Of a DNA stretch of 42,680 nt, positions 1-8,654 are shown in pieces. The notes beneath the pieces are model-generated. The model did no database searches. It had not been told where the DNA came from and was given only the letters and a program-made list of their open reading frames with translations. The stretch's first letter is position 1; the number at the start of each line of letters is the position of its first letter. Origin of the DNA: Candidatus Avacidaminococcus intestinavium (lineage in GTDB: Bacteria > Bacillota > Negativicutes > Acidaminococcales > Acidaminococcaceae); assembly GCA_018714505.1 (NCBI GenBank), contig DVNI01000085.1, positions 1-42,680 of the forward strand. The letters are read 5' to 3'. The position numbers were made by a program, and so were the translations under genes.

Positions 1-37
1 TTTCACCTAAATCACTATTTAAATCAACCTTTAACAT
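1..37 (-). CDS. pxpA: 5-oxoprolinase subunit A (PxpA/LamB-YcsF family), first 12 codons only
   Basis: The reading frame begins with ATG at 35-37 and runs off the left edge. The twelve visible residues, MLKVDLNSDLGE, match the conserved N-terminus of the PxpA (LamB/YcsF) family, usually M-x-(I/V)DLNCDLGE; here Ser replaces the usual Cys. A strong ribosome binding site (AAAGGAGGGG) lies five bases upstream. PxpA works with PxpB and PxpC in ATP-dependent opening of 5-oxoproline to glutamate. Only the very start is seen, so the call rests on this motif. Confidence 0.7.
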   Translation of the reverse strand, partial: MLKVDLNSDLGE

Positions 38-61
38 TGTGTCCCCTCCTTTAATAAAAAC

Positions 62-101
62 AAAAAAACGCTAAAAGAAACCCTTTTGGGTCTTTTAGCG
101 T
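62..101 (-). terminator. Intrinsic terminator after the betaine transporter operon
   Basis: An 11-bp perfect stem (68-78 with 91-101) has an inner CCC/GGG extension in the loop. On the minus strand it is followed by a run of seven T. It separates the betaine ABC operon from pxpA. Confidence 0.85.
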
Positions 102-194
102 CATTGCTATTACAATCCTTGAACACTATTCTAGCAGTAATTACGATATCTGTAAAGTGTTTTCTCCGTAATCACCTTTTTCTTTGTTTTTCGT

Positions 195-1391
195 TTAATT
201 AACGAAAGACGACAAAATAGCGGCTTTACTAACGATACCGCAAAAAACATCACCCTCTGAAACAACTACTAACGGGAATTTGGCTTCAGCCGCCAATTCA
301 ACTACATCCGCTACTGGCGTATCCATATCACGAATGATCTGTAAATCAGTAGTAATCGCTTCTTCAAAAGTCTTTTTACCCGCACGCACCGCCAAAGCAT
401 CATCTAGGGTAATAATGCCAATAAAACGCATATGTTCACCAACAATAAAAGCACTAGATACATCATTGATGCGCATGCTCTTAAGCGCTAAATGAACACC
501 ATCAGTTGCTTTAATGACACTAGAGGGGATAACCATGATATTACTTACACTAAAAACTTTACTTGGATCGACATTGTCGATAAACTTTCTGACATAATCA
601 TCCGCCGGTTCAGACAACATTTGTTCTGGCGTTGCCACTTGTACCATCTTACCTTCACGCAAAATCCCAACGCGCGTCCCTAACTTAAAAGCTTCGTTGA
701 TATCATGCGTAATAAAGACAATGGTCTTGCCCATTTTTTCTTGAATTCGCAATAATTCAAACTGCAAATCATTACGCACCAAAGGATCCAAAGCCGAAAA
801 AGCTTCGTCCATTAAAAGAATATCGGGATCATTGGCTAAAGCTCTGGCAATCCCAACTCTTTGCTTCATGCCACCACTTAAACTATCAATTTTCTTGTTT
901 TCCCAACCACTTAAACCAACCATCTTGATCATTTCCATCCCTTTGGCTTCACGCTCAGCTTTATTAACTCCGCGAATTTCGAGTCCATAACAAACATTCG
1001 ATAAAACATCTCGATGACTCATTAAGCCAAAATTCTGGAAAACCATCGCTATTTTTTTGCGTCGTAATTCCAGTAATTGTTTTTCATTATACTTCGTAAT
1101 ATCCTCACCATGAATATAAATATGACCTTTAGTTGGAGTATGTAGCATATTGAGGCAACGAATGATCGTCGATTTGCCAGACCCTGATAAACCAATCAGA
1201 GCAAAAATCTCACCCTTCTTTACTTCAAAAGAAACGTTGCTTACCGCAGGAAACAGACCTGTTTCTGCTTTGATTTTTTCGACAGAAGTGCCCTCAGCGA
1301 GCATCTTAAAAGCCTGTTCTTCTTTACCTGGTAATTCACCAGTTTTAAATAATTTAGATAAGTTTTCTACCTTCAAAATTGTTTCAGACAT
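195..1391 (-). CDS. Glycine betaine/proline betaine ABC transporter, ATP-binding subunit (OpuAA/GbuA/ProV type)
   Basis: Cytoplasmic ATPase that powers betaine uptake as an osmoprotectant. The 398-aa protein has a Walker A (GLSGSGKST, about residue 67), the ABC signature LSGGMKQRVGIARAL, Walker B ILLMDEAFSALDP and the switch His in VFITHD. About 120 residues after the ATPase core form a tandem CBS region, as in OpuA/ProV, which in relatives senses ionic strength or nucleotides. Its ATG overlaps the stop codon of the permease gene by one base (TAATG), so the two are translationally coupled. It is the last gene of a three-gene operon with permease and binding protein. Family and role are clear; exact substrate (glycine betaine, proline betaine, carnitine) cannot be read from sequence. 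Confidence 0.95.
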   Translation of the reverse strand: MSETILKVENLSKLFKTGELPGKEEQAFKMLAEGTSVEKIKAETGLFPAVSNVSFEVKKGEIFALIGLSGSGKSTIIRCLNMLHTPTKGHIYIHGEDITKYNEKQLLELRRKKIAMVFQNFGLMSHRDVLSNVCYGLEIRGVNKAEREAKGMEMIKMVGLSGWENKKIDSLSGGMKQRVGIARALANDPDILLMDEAFSALDPLVRNDLQFELLRIQEKMGKTIVFITHDINEAFKLGTRVGILREGKMVQVATPEQMLSEPADDYVRKFIDNVDPSKVFSVSNIMVIPSSVIKATDGVHLALKSMRINDVSSAFIVGEHMRFIGIITLDDALAVRAGKKTFEEAITTDLQIIRDMDTPVADVVELAAEAKFPLVVVSEGDVFCGIVSKAAILSSFVN

Positions 1392-2254
1392 TATTTGACC
1401 TCTCCTTTCGCGGAAAAGCTCTGCGTTAAGCGGTCAATAATAATTGCCAAGATAACAATCGACAGACCAGCGATAATACCACGCCCTGATTCCGTTCGAT
1501 TAATAGCAATTAAGACTTCCATTCCTAAACCATTAGCACCGATCATAGCACAAGTAACAACCATTGCTACCGCCATCATCATCGTTTGATTAATACCTGT
1601 CATAATTGTTGGTAGCGCCAAAGGCACTTGCACTTTAGCCAGTGTTTGCCAACGTGAAGAACCAAAAGCACGTGAGGCTTCTACCACTTCTTTATCTACT
1701 TGTTGAATACCATGACTAGTCAAACGTACAACCGGTACTACCGCATAAATTACAGTAGCAAGTACTGCTGGTACCTTACCTGGTCCTAGTAGCATCACCG
1801 CCGGAATCATATAAACGAAAGTCGGCATTGTTTGCATACCATCTAACAACGGTCTTACCAAGCTATTTGCTCTTTTGCTTGTTGAAATTAATATTCCCGC
1901 AGGCAAACCAATCGCTAAGGAGAAGAATACCGAAGTAATTACTATCGATAACGTTTCATTCATCATATTCCAGTAACCAAAAGCACCGACTAAAAATAAT
2001 AACGCTCCGTAGAGTATGCCCGTGCGATAACTTCCTAGCAATTTTTTCGCGGCAATAATTACTAAAATAATGAAAAGCCACCACGGCACAAAATTAAGGC
2101 CTTGATAAATAACACTAATAAAAGCGTTGAGCACCGCTTTTAAACTAGTAAAAAACTCATTATAGTTTATGTTTAAATAACGGACAAAAGCATCAATACT
2201 ATCTGCCCACTCAATTCTTATTCCACTTGGAAACTCCCATAACCAATTCTTCAA
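1391..2254 (-). CDS. Glycine betaine ABC transporter, permease subunit (OpuAB/GbuB/ProW type)
   Basis: Inner-membrane permease of the betaine importer, with several hydrophobic segments and the EAA-loop region near VVEASRAFGSSRWQTLAKVQVPLA that docks to the ATPase. About 287 aa, usual for the family. The longest frame starts with GTG at 2263, but its only purine-rich stretch lies against the codon. TTG at 2252-2254 has GGGGTGG five bases upstream and is the more likely start (MKNWLWEF...). The N-terminal segment before the first membrane helix is hydrophilic, as in ProW. The gene follows the binding-protein gene after 16 bases and overlaps the ATPase gene by one base. Confidence 0.93.
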   Translation of the reverse strand: MKNWLWEFPSGIRIEWADSIDAFVRYLNINYNEFFTSLKAVLNAFISVIYQGLNFVPWWLFIILVIIAAKKLLGSYRTGILYGALLFLVGAFGYWNMMNETLSIVITSVFFSLAIGLPAGILISTSKRANSLVRPLLDGMQTMPTFVYMIPAVMLLGPGKVPAVLATVIYAVVPVVRLTSHGIQQVDKEVVEASRAFGSSRWQTLAKVQVPLALPTIMTGINQTMMMAVAMVVTCAMIGANGLGMEVLIAINRTESGRGIIAGLSIVILAIIIDRLTQSFSAKGEVK

Positions 2255-2270
2255 TAAAACCACCCCTGCT

Positions 2271-3266
2271 TTATTTATTTATTGCCGCTCGTACACTATC
2301 GGCTTTTTCTTTTGGCAACCAACTGCCCAGCAGGTCGTCATGTTGTTGTAAGAAATATATTGCCGCCTCATCATAGCTTGCTTTAGTATCCGCTATATAC
2401 GCTAACGCCTCTGCCGTCAACGCACTTGACGTACGATATTTCTTTAAAAATTCTACAAATTCTGGAGCCTTTTCAGCATAGTTTTTATTAATACTAACAG
2501 TTACCGGCACCGAACGTGCTTCGGTCTTACCTTCTTTGTAATCCGCTTCGTTATATGGTTCATCACCTAAAAGTACCAAATCAAGTTTACCGCTTACCCA
2601 GGTAGGCTCCCACATATAACCGACAATCGGTAATCCTTTTTCATAGGCGGTAATAAAAGAGGCATTTAAAGTCGCATCCGAACCCGGACGGAAATAATTG
2701 AAATTTTCATTTAAACCATAATAATTAAATTTTTTAAACATAATTTCATCAATACCCCAACCAGGAATAGCACCATAAATACGTCCCTTACCCGGATTTT
2801 CTTCATCGGGGAAAACTGCGCTATAGCGCTTCAAATCACTTACCGTCTTAAGATCAGGAGCTACCGGAAGAATTCCTCTAGTCGGATCCCCCTCAATCAC
2901 ATAACGCGGAACATAAAATCCTTGCTTGTTATCATCAAAATTAATCCCCAGTTCAATAATCGCCCCGCTTTTAATATCATCAGCGTAGCTAGTAATATTA
3001 TCCGTCCAAGTTTCCACGTTGACGTCAATATCACCACGGACGAGAGCTGTATGCGTAATCGGGGTAGAACCAGTTACTACCTCACTTTTTATCCCATACG
3101 CCTTATCCGCAATCAAGCTCACTACCGCATTGTGGAATTTCATGCTATCCCAACCTGCGTCGGTCAAACGTACTGTCTTATTATCGCTACCGCCTGTACT
3201 GCCACAGCCGGCTACCACTGTCCCAATTAACACCATTGCTACTGCTAATACTTTCATCAATCTCAC
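2271..3266 (-). CDS. Glycine betaine-binding lipoprotein (OpuAC/ProX-like)
   Basis: Extracytoplasmic solute-binding protein of the importer. Residues 1-20 form a lipoprotein signal peptide ending in the lipobox VVAGC, so mature protein begins at Cys20. The rest is an OpuAC-type fold; the segments GWDSMKFHNAVVS, VNVETWTDN and PGWGIDE contain aromatic and acidic residues of the kind that cage the quaternary amine. Length 331 aa is normal. It is the first gene of the operon, behind a near-perfect sigma-70 promoter. Confidence 0.93.
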   Translation of the reverse strand: MRLMKVLAVAMVLIGTVVAGCGSTGGSDNKTVRLTDAGWDSMKFHNAVVSLIADKAYGIKSEVVTGSTPITHTALVRGDIDVNVETWTDNITSYADDIKSGAIIELGINFDDNKQGFYVPRYVIEGDPTRGILPVAPDLKTVSDLKRYSAVFPDEENPGKGRIYGAIPGWGIDEIMFKKFNYYGLNENFNYFRPGSDATLNASFITAYEKGLPIVGYMWEPTWVSGKLDLVLLGDEPYNEADYKEGKTEARSVPVTVSINKNYAEKAPEFVEFLKKYRTSSALTAEALAYIADTKASYDEAAIYFLQQHDDLLGSWLPKEKADSVRAAINK

Positions 3267-3287
3267 TGGAAAACGCCTCCTTTTTTG

Positions 3288-3313
3288 ACAACTTCTATTT
3301 TTTTTAAAGTTGT
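3288..3313. promoter_or_regulatory. Candidate operator dyad in the 5' UTR of the betaine operon
   Basis: ACAACTT (3288-3294) and AAGTTGT (3307-3313) form a 7-bp dyad separated by 12 bases. It lies just downstream of the predicted start of the betaine operon transcript and between that operon and the divergent BusR-like regulator gene, so it is a plausible binding site for that repressor. Binding is inferred, not shown. Confidence 0.4.
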
Positions 3314-3325
3314 TGGTTATACTTT

Positions 3326-3354
3326 ATTATATTTTTTTGCTGGAAATATGTCAA
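3326..3354 (-). promoter_or_regulatory. Sigma-70 promoter of the betaine transporter operon
   Basis: On the minus strand TTGACA (3349-3354) is followed after exactly 17 bases by TATAAT (3326-3331): a consensus promoter. Such strength implies control by repression, fitting the adjacent BusR-like gene. Confidence 0.85.
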
Positions 3355-3383
3355 ATTTTTTTTATTTTCCTATGCCCCATTCA

Positions 3384-3412
3384 TTTACAAGCAATTCCTA
3401 CTATGATATAGT
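3384..3412 (+). promoter_or_regulatory. Promoter of the BusR-like regulator gene
   Basis: TTTACA (3384-3389), 17-base spacer, TATAGT (3407-3412). It is followed by the AGGAGG ribosome binding site at 3439-3444 and the GTG start at 3450. Confidence 0.7.
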
Positions 3413-3449
3413 GAAGCCAACATTTATAGCTAATACTTAGGAGGACAAC

Positions 3450-4082
3450 GTGGCCAATCGTCATAAAATAGCAGAACCTGTCTATCAAAAAATTGCAATT
3501 GATATTGCCGAAAAAATCGTCGAAGGTAAATACCGCGTTGGCGAAAAAATATCCGGTCGTTCGGTCTTGGCCGGCCAATATTCAGTTTCACCCGAAACCA
3601 TTAGGCGCGCCGTCTTCATTTTGAAAGACCTTAGTATCGTGGGTATCGAATCGGGTAGTGGCATTACTATTATTTCCGCTCAAAATGCCGCTGATTTCGT
3701 TAGTCGTTTTAAAGAACTCACCAAACTCACAGATATCAAAACTGAAATTGATAATTTAATTGACTTACAAAAACAACAACAACTCGAATTCTCTACGAAA
3801 GTTAATGAATTATTTGCCTACATCGAACATTTTCGTTTTTCTTCACCGATTCTCCCCTATGAAATTAAAATTACAAAAAAATGCCGTTTCCTAGGTCAAA
3901 TGATTTCAGAAATTAATTTTTGGCAGAGTACCGGCGTGACCGTTGTTGCCATCAAGCGTAATGGCGACTTGATTGTTTCACCAGGTCCTTATGCTTCTTT
4001 TGAAGAAAATGATATTTTTATTTTAGTCGGTCAAAAAAGCAGTGCGCAGATTGTTAATGACTATCTTTATAAAGACGAATAA
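3450..4082 (+). CDS. GntR-type regulator with C-terminal RCK_C (TrkA-C) domain, BusR-like
   Basis: Residues 1-70 form a GntR-family winged helix (YQKIAIDIAEKIVEGKYRVGEKI...VSPETIRRAVFILKDLSIV). Residues about 80-120 are a probable coiled coil. Residues about 125-208 match an RCK_C/TrkA-C domain (TGVTVVAIKRNGDLIVSPGPYASFEENDIFILVG). This architecture is that of BusR of Lactococcus and Streptococcus, where c-di-AMP bound by the RCK_C domain makes the protein repress the betaine transporter busAB. Here the gene is divergent from a betaine transporter operon, the same regulatory logic. GTG start at 3450 is set by AGGAGG six bases upstream. c-di-AMP binding is inferred from family and context. Confidence 0.85.
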   Translation: MANRHKIAEPVYQKIAIDIAEKIVEGKYRVGEKISGRSVLAGQYSVSPETIRRAVFILKDLSIVGIESGSGITIISAQNAADFVSRFKELTKLTDIKTEIDNLIDLQKQQQLEFSTKVNELFAYIEHFRFSSPILPYEIKITKKCRFLGQMISEINFWQSTGVTVVAIKRNGDLIVSPGPYASFEENDIFILVGQKSSAQIVNDYLYKDE

Positions 4083-4098
4083 AACATCTTACAGCATA

Positions 4099-4154
4099 AT
4101 AATAAAATGCCCCCAAGGTTCTCAAATGAGAATCTTGGGGGCATTTTATTATTA
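4099..4154. terminator. Bidirectional terminator
   Basis: Two 26-base arms (4099-4124 and 4129-4154) are complementary except for one G-T pair, around a 4-base loop. The arms end in A/T-rich sequence on both sides, so it can stop the regulator gene from the left and the SH3-protein gene from the right. Confidence 0.9.
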
Positions 4155-4199
4155 AAACTCTGCTTTTATTTTTTTGTATGACCTAAATTCCTATCTCTA

Positions 4200-5339
4200 C
4201 TAAGCGTCTTGTTTTTGACAATATTGTGCAGCGACCCAACCTTGCACGCCATTACTCCGCCGCACTTTATACCATTCTAAACCATCACCACTTGCTTCGT
4301 CACTTATAGTCACTACTTCTCCTTCATTAAACCAATCAAGCACATCAGACTGTCTGCTTGGTTCACTACGCATACGCACATCAAAACCCGTAATAACACC
4401 ACTAACTTCTACTAGGGCATCATTTGTTTTTTGCGTTGCATGATCGTCTTTTACATAAACTTGAGTCGCATCATCTCGCACGCCTATAATGTCCGGGCCA
4501 CAATAAGTCCCTGCTACCCAACCTTGCATGCCATTAGATCGCGTCACATAATACCATTTAATACCATCATTACTTGCTTCTTTAGAAATACTTACAGGCT
4601 CATTTTTAACTAAATAATCAATAATGGCACCCTCAAGGCCCGGTTCCTTTCTTAATCTAACATCCGTTCCTGTAATAAATCCTTTAGCCTCATAATCTTT
4701 AATTTCCGGGCGCACAATTTCCTTGGCCGGTAACGGCTCTGGATCTGATACCGTAAGATTAATTTCGATCACACCGCTAACAGCATCTGTCACCTGACCT
4801 GGTGGATAGATCGCAATAATATTATCATCAATATCAATATAAAAATTATTTGTCGCTAACTTCCCAATCTCTTGTTCAATACCAAAAACATACGATAAGC
4901 CTTCTTGCGCACGTTCTGCCGCTTCTGCTTTTTTAAAATAGTGATCCAACGTGATTTTTTTGCCATTAGTAATAGTATAATTCAAGCCATAAGTAGCATC
5001 TGCTTCGGCATTATCACTAGTTGCATCAAGCGTCATGCTTAAAATATCCTGCGCATTTTTATGTACATAATAACGTAATTTAGTCTTTTGTCGTTCTTTT
5101 TCTGCTTTTTGATTAATTTTTTTGATATATTCATTAATATCATCATTAATCTTTTCTTGAGCAGCATTATTTTCTAAACCATAAACCACTGGATATTCAG
5201 CATCTAGATATTTCTCTTCTCTTATAACCTTACGCACATTAACAGTACTCGCATCTTTAGCTACCGCCACACTTAAACTCAAAAACTGCATAAAAACGAC
5301 TAATACAGCTAACCCAATTATTGTTGTAATTCTTTTCAA
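4200..5339 (-). CDS. Secreted protein with PdaC/DUF4163-like region and two SH3b domains
   Basis: Predicted exported protein of about 379 aa. Signal peptide at the N-terminus (MKRITTIIGLAVLVVF... to SVAVAKDA). The next ~180 residues, starting YLDAEYPVVYGLENNAAQEKINDDI, resemble the DUF4163/DUF3298 (PdaC, RsiV) fold. Two bacterial SH3 domains follow, each with VR(L/M)R.EP and WY.V..SNG.QGWVA motifs, which in relatives bind peptidoglycan. The frame opens with TTG at 5357, but AAGGGTGG lies inside that extension, six bases before TTG at 5337-5339, so the latter is the better start. No catalytic residues can be assigned. A cell-wall binding or sensing role is likely. Confidence 0.75.
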   Translation of the reverse strand: MKRITTIIGLAVLVVFMQFLSLSVAVAKDASTVNVRKVIREEKYLDAEYPVVYGLENNAAQEKINDDINEYIKKINQKAEKERQKTKLRYYVHKNAQDILSMTLDATSDNAEADATYGLNYTITNGKKITLDHYFKKAEAAERAQEGLSYVFGIEQEIGKLATNNFYIDIDDNIIAIYPPGQVTDAVSGVIEINLTVSDPEPLPAKEIVRPEIKDYEAKGFITGTDVRLRKEPGLEGAIIDYLVKNEPVSISKEASNDGIKWYYVTRSNGMQGWVAGTYCGPDIIGVRDDATQVYVKDDHATQKTNDALVEVSGVITGFDVRMRSEPSRQSDVLDWFNEGEVVTISDEASGDGLEWYKVRRSNGVQGWVAAQYCQKQDA

Positions 5340-5384
5340 ATTACTGCCACCCTTCAAAAATATTATCGACTTTGCCTGTTTTAC

Positions 5385-5831
5385 TTAATTTTCCGGCGTA
5401 ACATTACTCGCCGAAGTTTTAAGAATCCTAAAAAGTCCCGATACCAATAAAATTCCTACTGAGATTGCTCCTGCATCTAAAAAAGCTCTTAGGAGTTTTT
5501 CCATTCCTAGTGCATATTCATTAGCCATAATAAAATACATACCTTGATAAACATAAATTCCTGGCACCAGTGGTACGATGCCCGGTATAGAAAATATAGT
5601 TACTGGTTTTTTATAGATGCGAGCCAAAACCTCACTCGTCAGCGCTAATAAAACTGTCCCACAAAAAATACTAAATGACGGTGAAAACAAAAAATATTCT
5701 AATAATACTTTATAACAAAACCAACCTAACATACCCGTTATGCCAATAACCGGTAAAACTTTACGCGGCGCCATAAAAAGCACCCCAAAAGCAACAGTAG
5801 CTACATAAGAAAAAGCCAGAGAAAGCAGCAT
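5385..5831 (-). CDS. ThrE/YjjB-type exporter small subunit (DUF3815)
   Basis: 148-aa integral membrane protein matching the C-terminal half of ThrE-type exporters (YjjB, DUF3815), with about four to five hydrophobic helices and the motif IPGIVPLVPGIYVYQGMYF. It lies 13 bases after the YjjP-like gene, and the two halves together make one exporter. Actinobacterial ThrE exports threonine and serine; in E. coli the split YjjPB pair has been reported as a succinate exporter. Substrate is not readable here, but a dicarboxylate carrier gene lies two genes upstream on the same strand. Confidence 0.85.
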   Translation of the reverse strand: MLLSLAFSYVATVAFGVLFMAPRKVLPVIGITGMLGWFCYKVLLEYFLFSPSFSIFCGTVLLALTSEVLARIYKKPVTIFSIPGIVPLVPGIYVYQGMYFIMANEYALGMEKLLRAFLDAGAISVGILLVSGLFRILKTSASNVTPEN

Positions 5832-5844
5832 TTAGTAAGCCTCC

Positions 5845-6609
5845 TTATAATAAGAATAGACGCAGCACTACAGCAATACCTAATGCCAATGAAGCAGCAA
5901 ATAAAAAGGCTTCAGCAAGTCTAGCATTGCCCGATAAAAGATCACCGGCCATAAAATCGCGTAACGCATTAGTTAAAGCCACTCCCGGTAAAAAAGGCAT
6001 AATGCCGCCAACGATAATGTTCTCCTGATCAAAAACACTCGACCATGAACACACCGCTACTGCTAATCCTGCAATAATAATACCAGCTACCGCATTTTCC
6101 CAAAACGTACTAATGCGATGCAATGCTAAAGTTTGTAAGATTATACGTGCACCAAAACTTGCAACAAATGCTGCGATAAAATCAAAAACACTTCCGCCCA
6201 ACATTGTTGCAAAGCACCCTGAACCGATACCGGAGGCAAGGCTTGCTTTGAAAGCTGATGTATCATTTTCATGTAGTAAGTCTTCCAAAAAAGTCTTAGT
6301 CTCCACATAATCATAAGGCCACTCACTAAACGCATAAGACATATCACTGATTGCACTAATATGACTCAGATTAATATTACGATTTTTCACCGTAGTCATA
6401 CATGTAAAAGCCTCCGGTGCTTCCGTACTAATAATAACCGCTGTTGGCGTTACAAACACCATAATATGCTTTAATTCACGACCCTCGCATAAACGTACGA
6501 TTGTATCTTCCACCCGCGAAGTTTCTGCCCCGCTGGTTAAAAGAATCTTACCCGCTAGTAACGCGATGTTTACAAACTCTTCCCTCGTCATTGCCATTAC
6601 TTTTGACAT
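5845..6609 (-). CDS. ThrE/YjjP-type exporter large subunit (DUF1212)
   Basis: About 254 aa. The N-terminal cytoplasmic part carries the DUF1212 signature LTSGAETSRVEDTIVRLCE, followed by hydrophobic helices and the conserved MPFLPGVALTNALRDFMAGDLLSG. It pairs with the YjjB-like protein encoded directly downstream. The frame is open to 6630, but ATG at 6609 has GGGAG eight bases upstream and is chosen as start. Either way the gene overlaps the 3' end of the uracil-DNA-glycosylase-like gene, so the three genes form one transcript. Confidence 0.87.
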   Translation of the reverse strand: MSKVMAMTREEFVNIALLAGKILLTSGAETSRVEDTIVRLCEGRELKHIMVFVTPTAVIISTEAPEAFTCMTTVKNRNINLSHISAISDMSYAFSEWPYDYVETKTFLEDLLHENDTSAFKASLASGIGSGCFATMLGGSVFDFIAAFVASFGARIILQTLALHRISTFWENAVAGIIIAGLAVAVCSWSSVFDQENIIVGGIMPFLPGVALTNALRDFMAGDLLSGNARLAEAFLFAASLALGIAVVLRLFLL

Positions 6610-7309
6610 CTTCTTTGCTCCCGCCGCCATTTAATATTTCTGCTACTGCCGTTTTAAACCGATTTGCTCCCCCCATAGAAGGATGCGGTACACTAACACA
6701 TTCTATACCATAAGCACGCAAGGTGATAGCAGATTTTTGCCCAATCGCAATAATTTGTGTTGCCGCAGCTAAGTCCATCATCATTTTAGCATACTTTATG
6801 CCAATCTCTAATTCTACTTTATCCGGCGTTCTATTCGTCAATAAATTGTTTGCTTTATAAGGATGAAAAGGAAAAATATTCCATAAAATGGCCTTAAATG
6901 GCGAAATGCCATGCGTTGCCAAAACATTCCACATCACGGTTGCAGTTGGCTCATTAAAGCCCTCTTCCCGCTGTTTTTTATTCAAAAAACTGCAACGAGG
7001 ATTACTAGTTCTTTGATAAATCCATTCTCCTAGTACCGATTGCGGCTTAATTGATTCATGAAAACCCAATAAAATGCGTTCAGAGGTCATTGCCATGCCA
7101 GAAAAATGTCCACCTTGATAACCTAGTCCCTCCGCAATAAATAAATATTGGGCATTTTGACGCAACTCTAAATAACGCTTTAAGTTAGCGGCTCTAATGC
7201 ACGGTGCTTCTGGTCCAATATCATAAGTTGCATCATAATCTACCCAGGGATTAAAAACTTGTACTTTTTTATATTTTTGTAATTCTTCTAAAAATAACCT
7301 ACAGTCCAT
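6548..7309 (-). CDS. Uracil-DNA glycosylase superfamily protein
   Basis: 253 aa with the two hallmark segments of the UDG fold: an active-site loop LFIAEGLGYQGGHFSGMAM (about residues 51-69) and a C-terminal HPSMGG motif (about residue 213). It is probably a base-excision repair enzyme or a nucleotide-binding relative. There are few cysteines and no clear four-Cys iron-sulfur pattern, so it is not a standard family-4 UDG. It starts with ATG at 7309 behind GAGG, and its end overlaps the exporter gene, an unusual neighbour for a repair enzyme. Confidence 0.75.
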   Translation of the reverse strand: MDCRLFLEELQKYKKVQVFNPWVDYDATYDIGPEAPCIRAANLKRYLELRQNAQYLFIAEGLGYQGGHFSGMAMTSERILLGFHESIKPQSVLGEWIYQRTSNPRCSFLNKKQREEGFNEPTATVMWNVLATHGISPFKAILWNIFPFHPYKANNLLTNRTPDKVELEIGIKYAKMMMDLAAATQIIAIGQKSAITLRAYGIECVSVPHPSMGGANRFKTAVAEILNGGGSKEDVKSNGNDEGRVCKHRVTSG

Positions 7310-7351
7310 ATAACCTCCTCTAAAATACTATTTAAATATTCGACAAATAAT

Positions 7352-7383
7352 AAAAAAAGCCTGTCGGCTTTTACCAACAGGCT
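7352..7383 (-). terminator. Terminator after the DcuC-like gene
   Basis: AGCCTGT (7358-7364) pairs with ACAGGCT (7377-7383), with a GG/CC inner pair; on the minus strand it is followed by a run of seven T. Confidence 0.85.
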
Positions 7384-7403
7384 AAAAATATTCCTACAAA
7401 TTT

Positions 7404-8654
7404 TTACAGTAAAATAATCATTCCCACAATTAATGCTAAAGTTACACCGAGAGAATTACGTTTAGCAACTTCCATCGGATTGCAACCAGCAATACCTGCA
7501 CAAATAATCGTAGCACCGGCAATAGGTGACATCGTCCGTCCCAAAGTACCACCCAAAGCTGCAATTGAACCCATATCAACCATATCAATACCAAACTGTG
7601 CCGCATGCGGCGTAATTGATTCATTAAAAGCTACCGTTGCCGCATCACCACTACCACTAATCATTCCTAATAAGAACGGACCAAAGGCCGCAGCGATTTT
7701 GATAAAGCCATCATAGCTAACCATTGCTTTCAAGAAGGCATCAATTAAACCCATCGCTTTCATTCCGCTAACAAAAACACCAACGGAAACAATAATACCT
7801 ATGATATCAGCATAACCATTACCCATACCATTAAAAAAAGATTTAGTAAGTTCTGAAGGGTTACTACGAGTAACAACAAGCGAAACAATCGCACCAATTA
7901 CCATTGCATGTGGTACGCCCATCTTAAGTGCCGGTATTTGAGTGGCACCTAACACCAAAATTACTACCGGCAATATTGGCATCAAAGCATAAAGAAAGTT
8001 AATTTTGATATTTTCATCCAGTTCAACAGCACCCTCTGGTTCATGCCCTTTATTCTCTTTTAAAACATACGCTAATAAAGTAATACTCGCTGCGGTCACT
8101 ACAACAGCGGCAATATCAGCTATCATATGATTATTAATAACATCTATAATTTGCACATTCGCTAATTTGGCAATAACACCATTATGCATCAAACCCGGAC
8201 TTAGCATACTACCAAAAGTACCCGACTTCACAGCTGCCGCAGCCATTGCCGGATGCACTCCAGCCGACATTAAAATAGGAATAAAAATCGCACCAACCGC
8301 TGCTGAACAACCAGCAGCACTAGGTAACGCAATATTAATAACAAAAGTCATAATAGTCGTTCCAGGAATTAAAAGTGGCCTAAACTTTTTTAAAAAGCCT
8401 GCCAATAAACAAATTAAATGGCGATCACAACCAGTATATTTCATCACCAGAGCAAAACCCATAACTGAACAAACCGAAGTAATCAGACCGCCGGAGGTCA
8501 TCTCCTTAGCAAAAGCATCAAGTGCTGACATCGGTTTACCTGCCACCAAGGCCATCAAGATACCGGCACCAATCAATACCAATCTTGACTCATAGCGTTT
8601 CAGCAACAAATAAATCGCTGCTGCAATAATTGCAGCCCCTAAAGCTATCATCAT
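7404..8654 (-). CDS. C4-dicarboxylate carrier, DcuC family
   Basis: Integral membrane carrier of about 416 aa with a DcuC-like pattern: many hydrophobic helices, an internal SAAGCSAAVGAIFIPILMSAGVHPAMAAAAVKSGTFGSMLSPG region and a C-terminal ISGSGDAATVAFNESITP segment. DcuC proteins move succinate, fumarate or related dicarboxylates in anaerobes, and the best-known role is succinate efflux. The frame is open to 8708, but AAAGGGAGG lies ten bases before ATG at 8652-8654 (MMIALGAA), which is taken as start. The extension (YFMSCSYFTKGG) would put the ribosome site inside the gene. Own terminator follows. Confidence 0.87.
   Translation of the reverse strand: MMIALGAAIIAAAIYLLLKRYESRLVLIGAGILMALVAGKPMSALDAFAKEMTSGGLITSVCSVMGFALVMKYTGCDRHLICLLAGFLKKFRPLLIPGTTIMTFVINIALPSAAGCSAAVGAIFIPILMSAGVHPAMAAAAVKSGTFGSMLSPGLMHNGVIAKLANVQIIDVINNHMIADIAAVVVTAASITLLAYVLKENKGHEPEGAVELDENIKINFLYALMPILPVVILVLGATQIPALKMGVPHAMVIGAIVSLVVTRSNPSELTKSFFNGMGNGYADIIGIIVSVGVFVSGMKAMGLIDAFLKAMVSYDGFIKIAAAFGPFLLGMISGSGDAATVAFNESITPHAAQFGIDMVDMGSIAALGGTLGRTMSPIAGATIICAGIAGCNPMEVAKRNSLGVTLALIVGMIILL

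Noticed and set aside
8167-8595. Plus-strand 142-codon frame within the DcuC-like gene
   Set aside because: Shadow of a highly biased membrane-protein gene; no family match or ribosome site.
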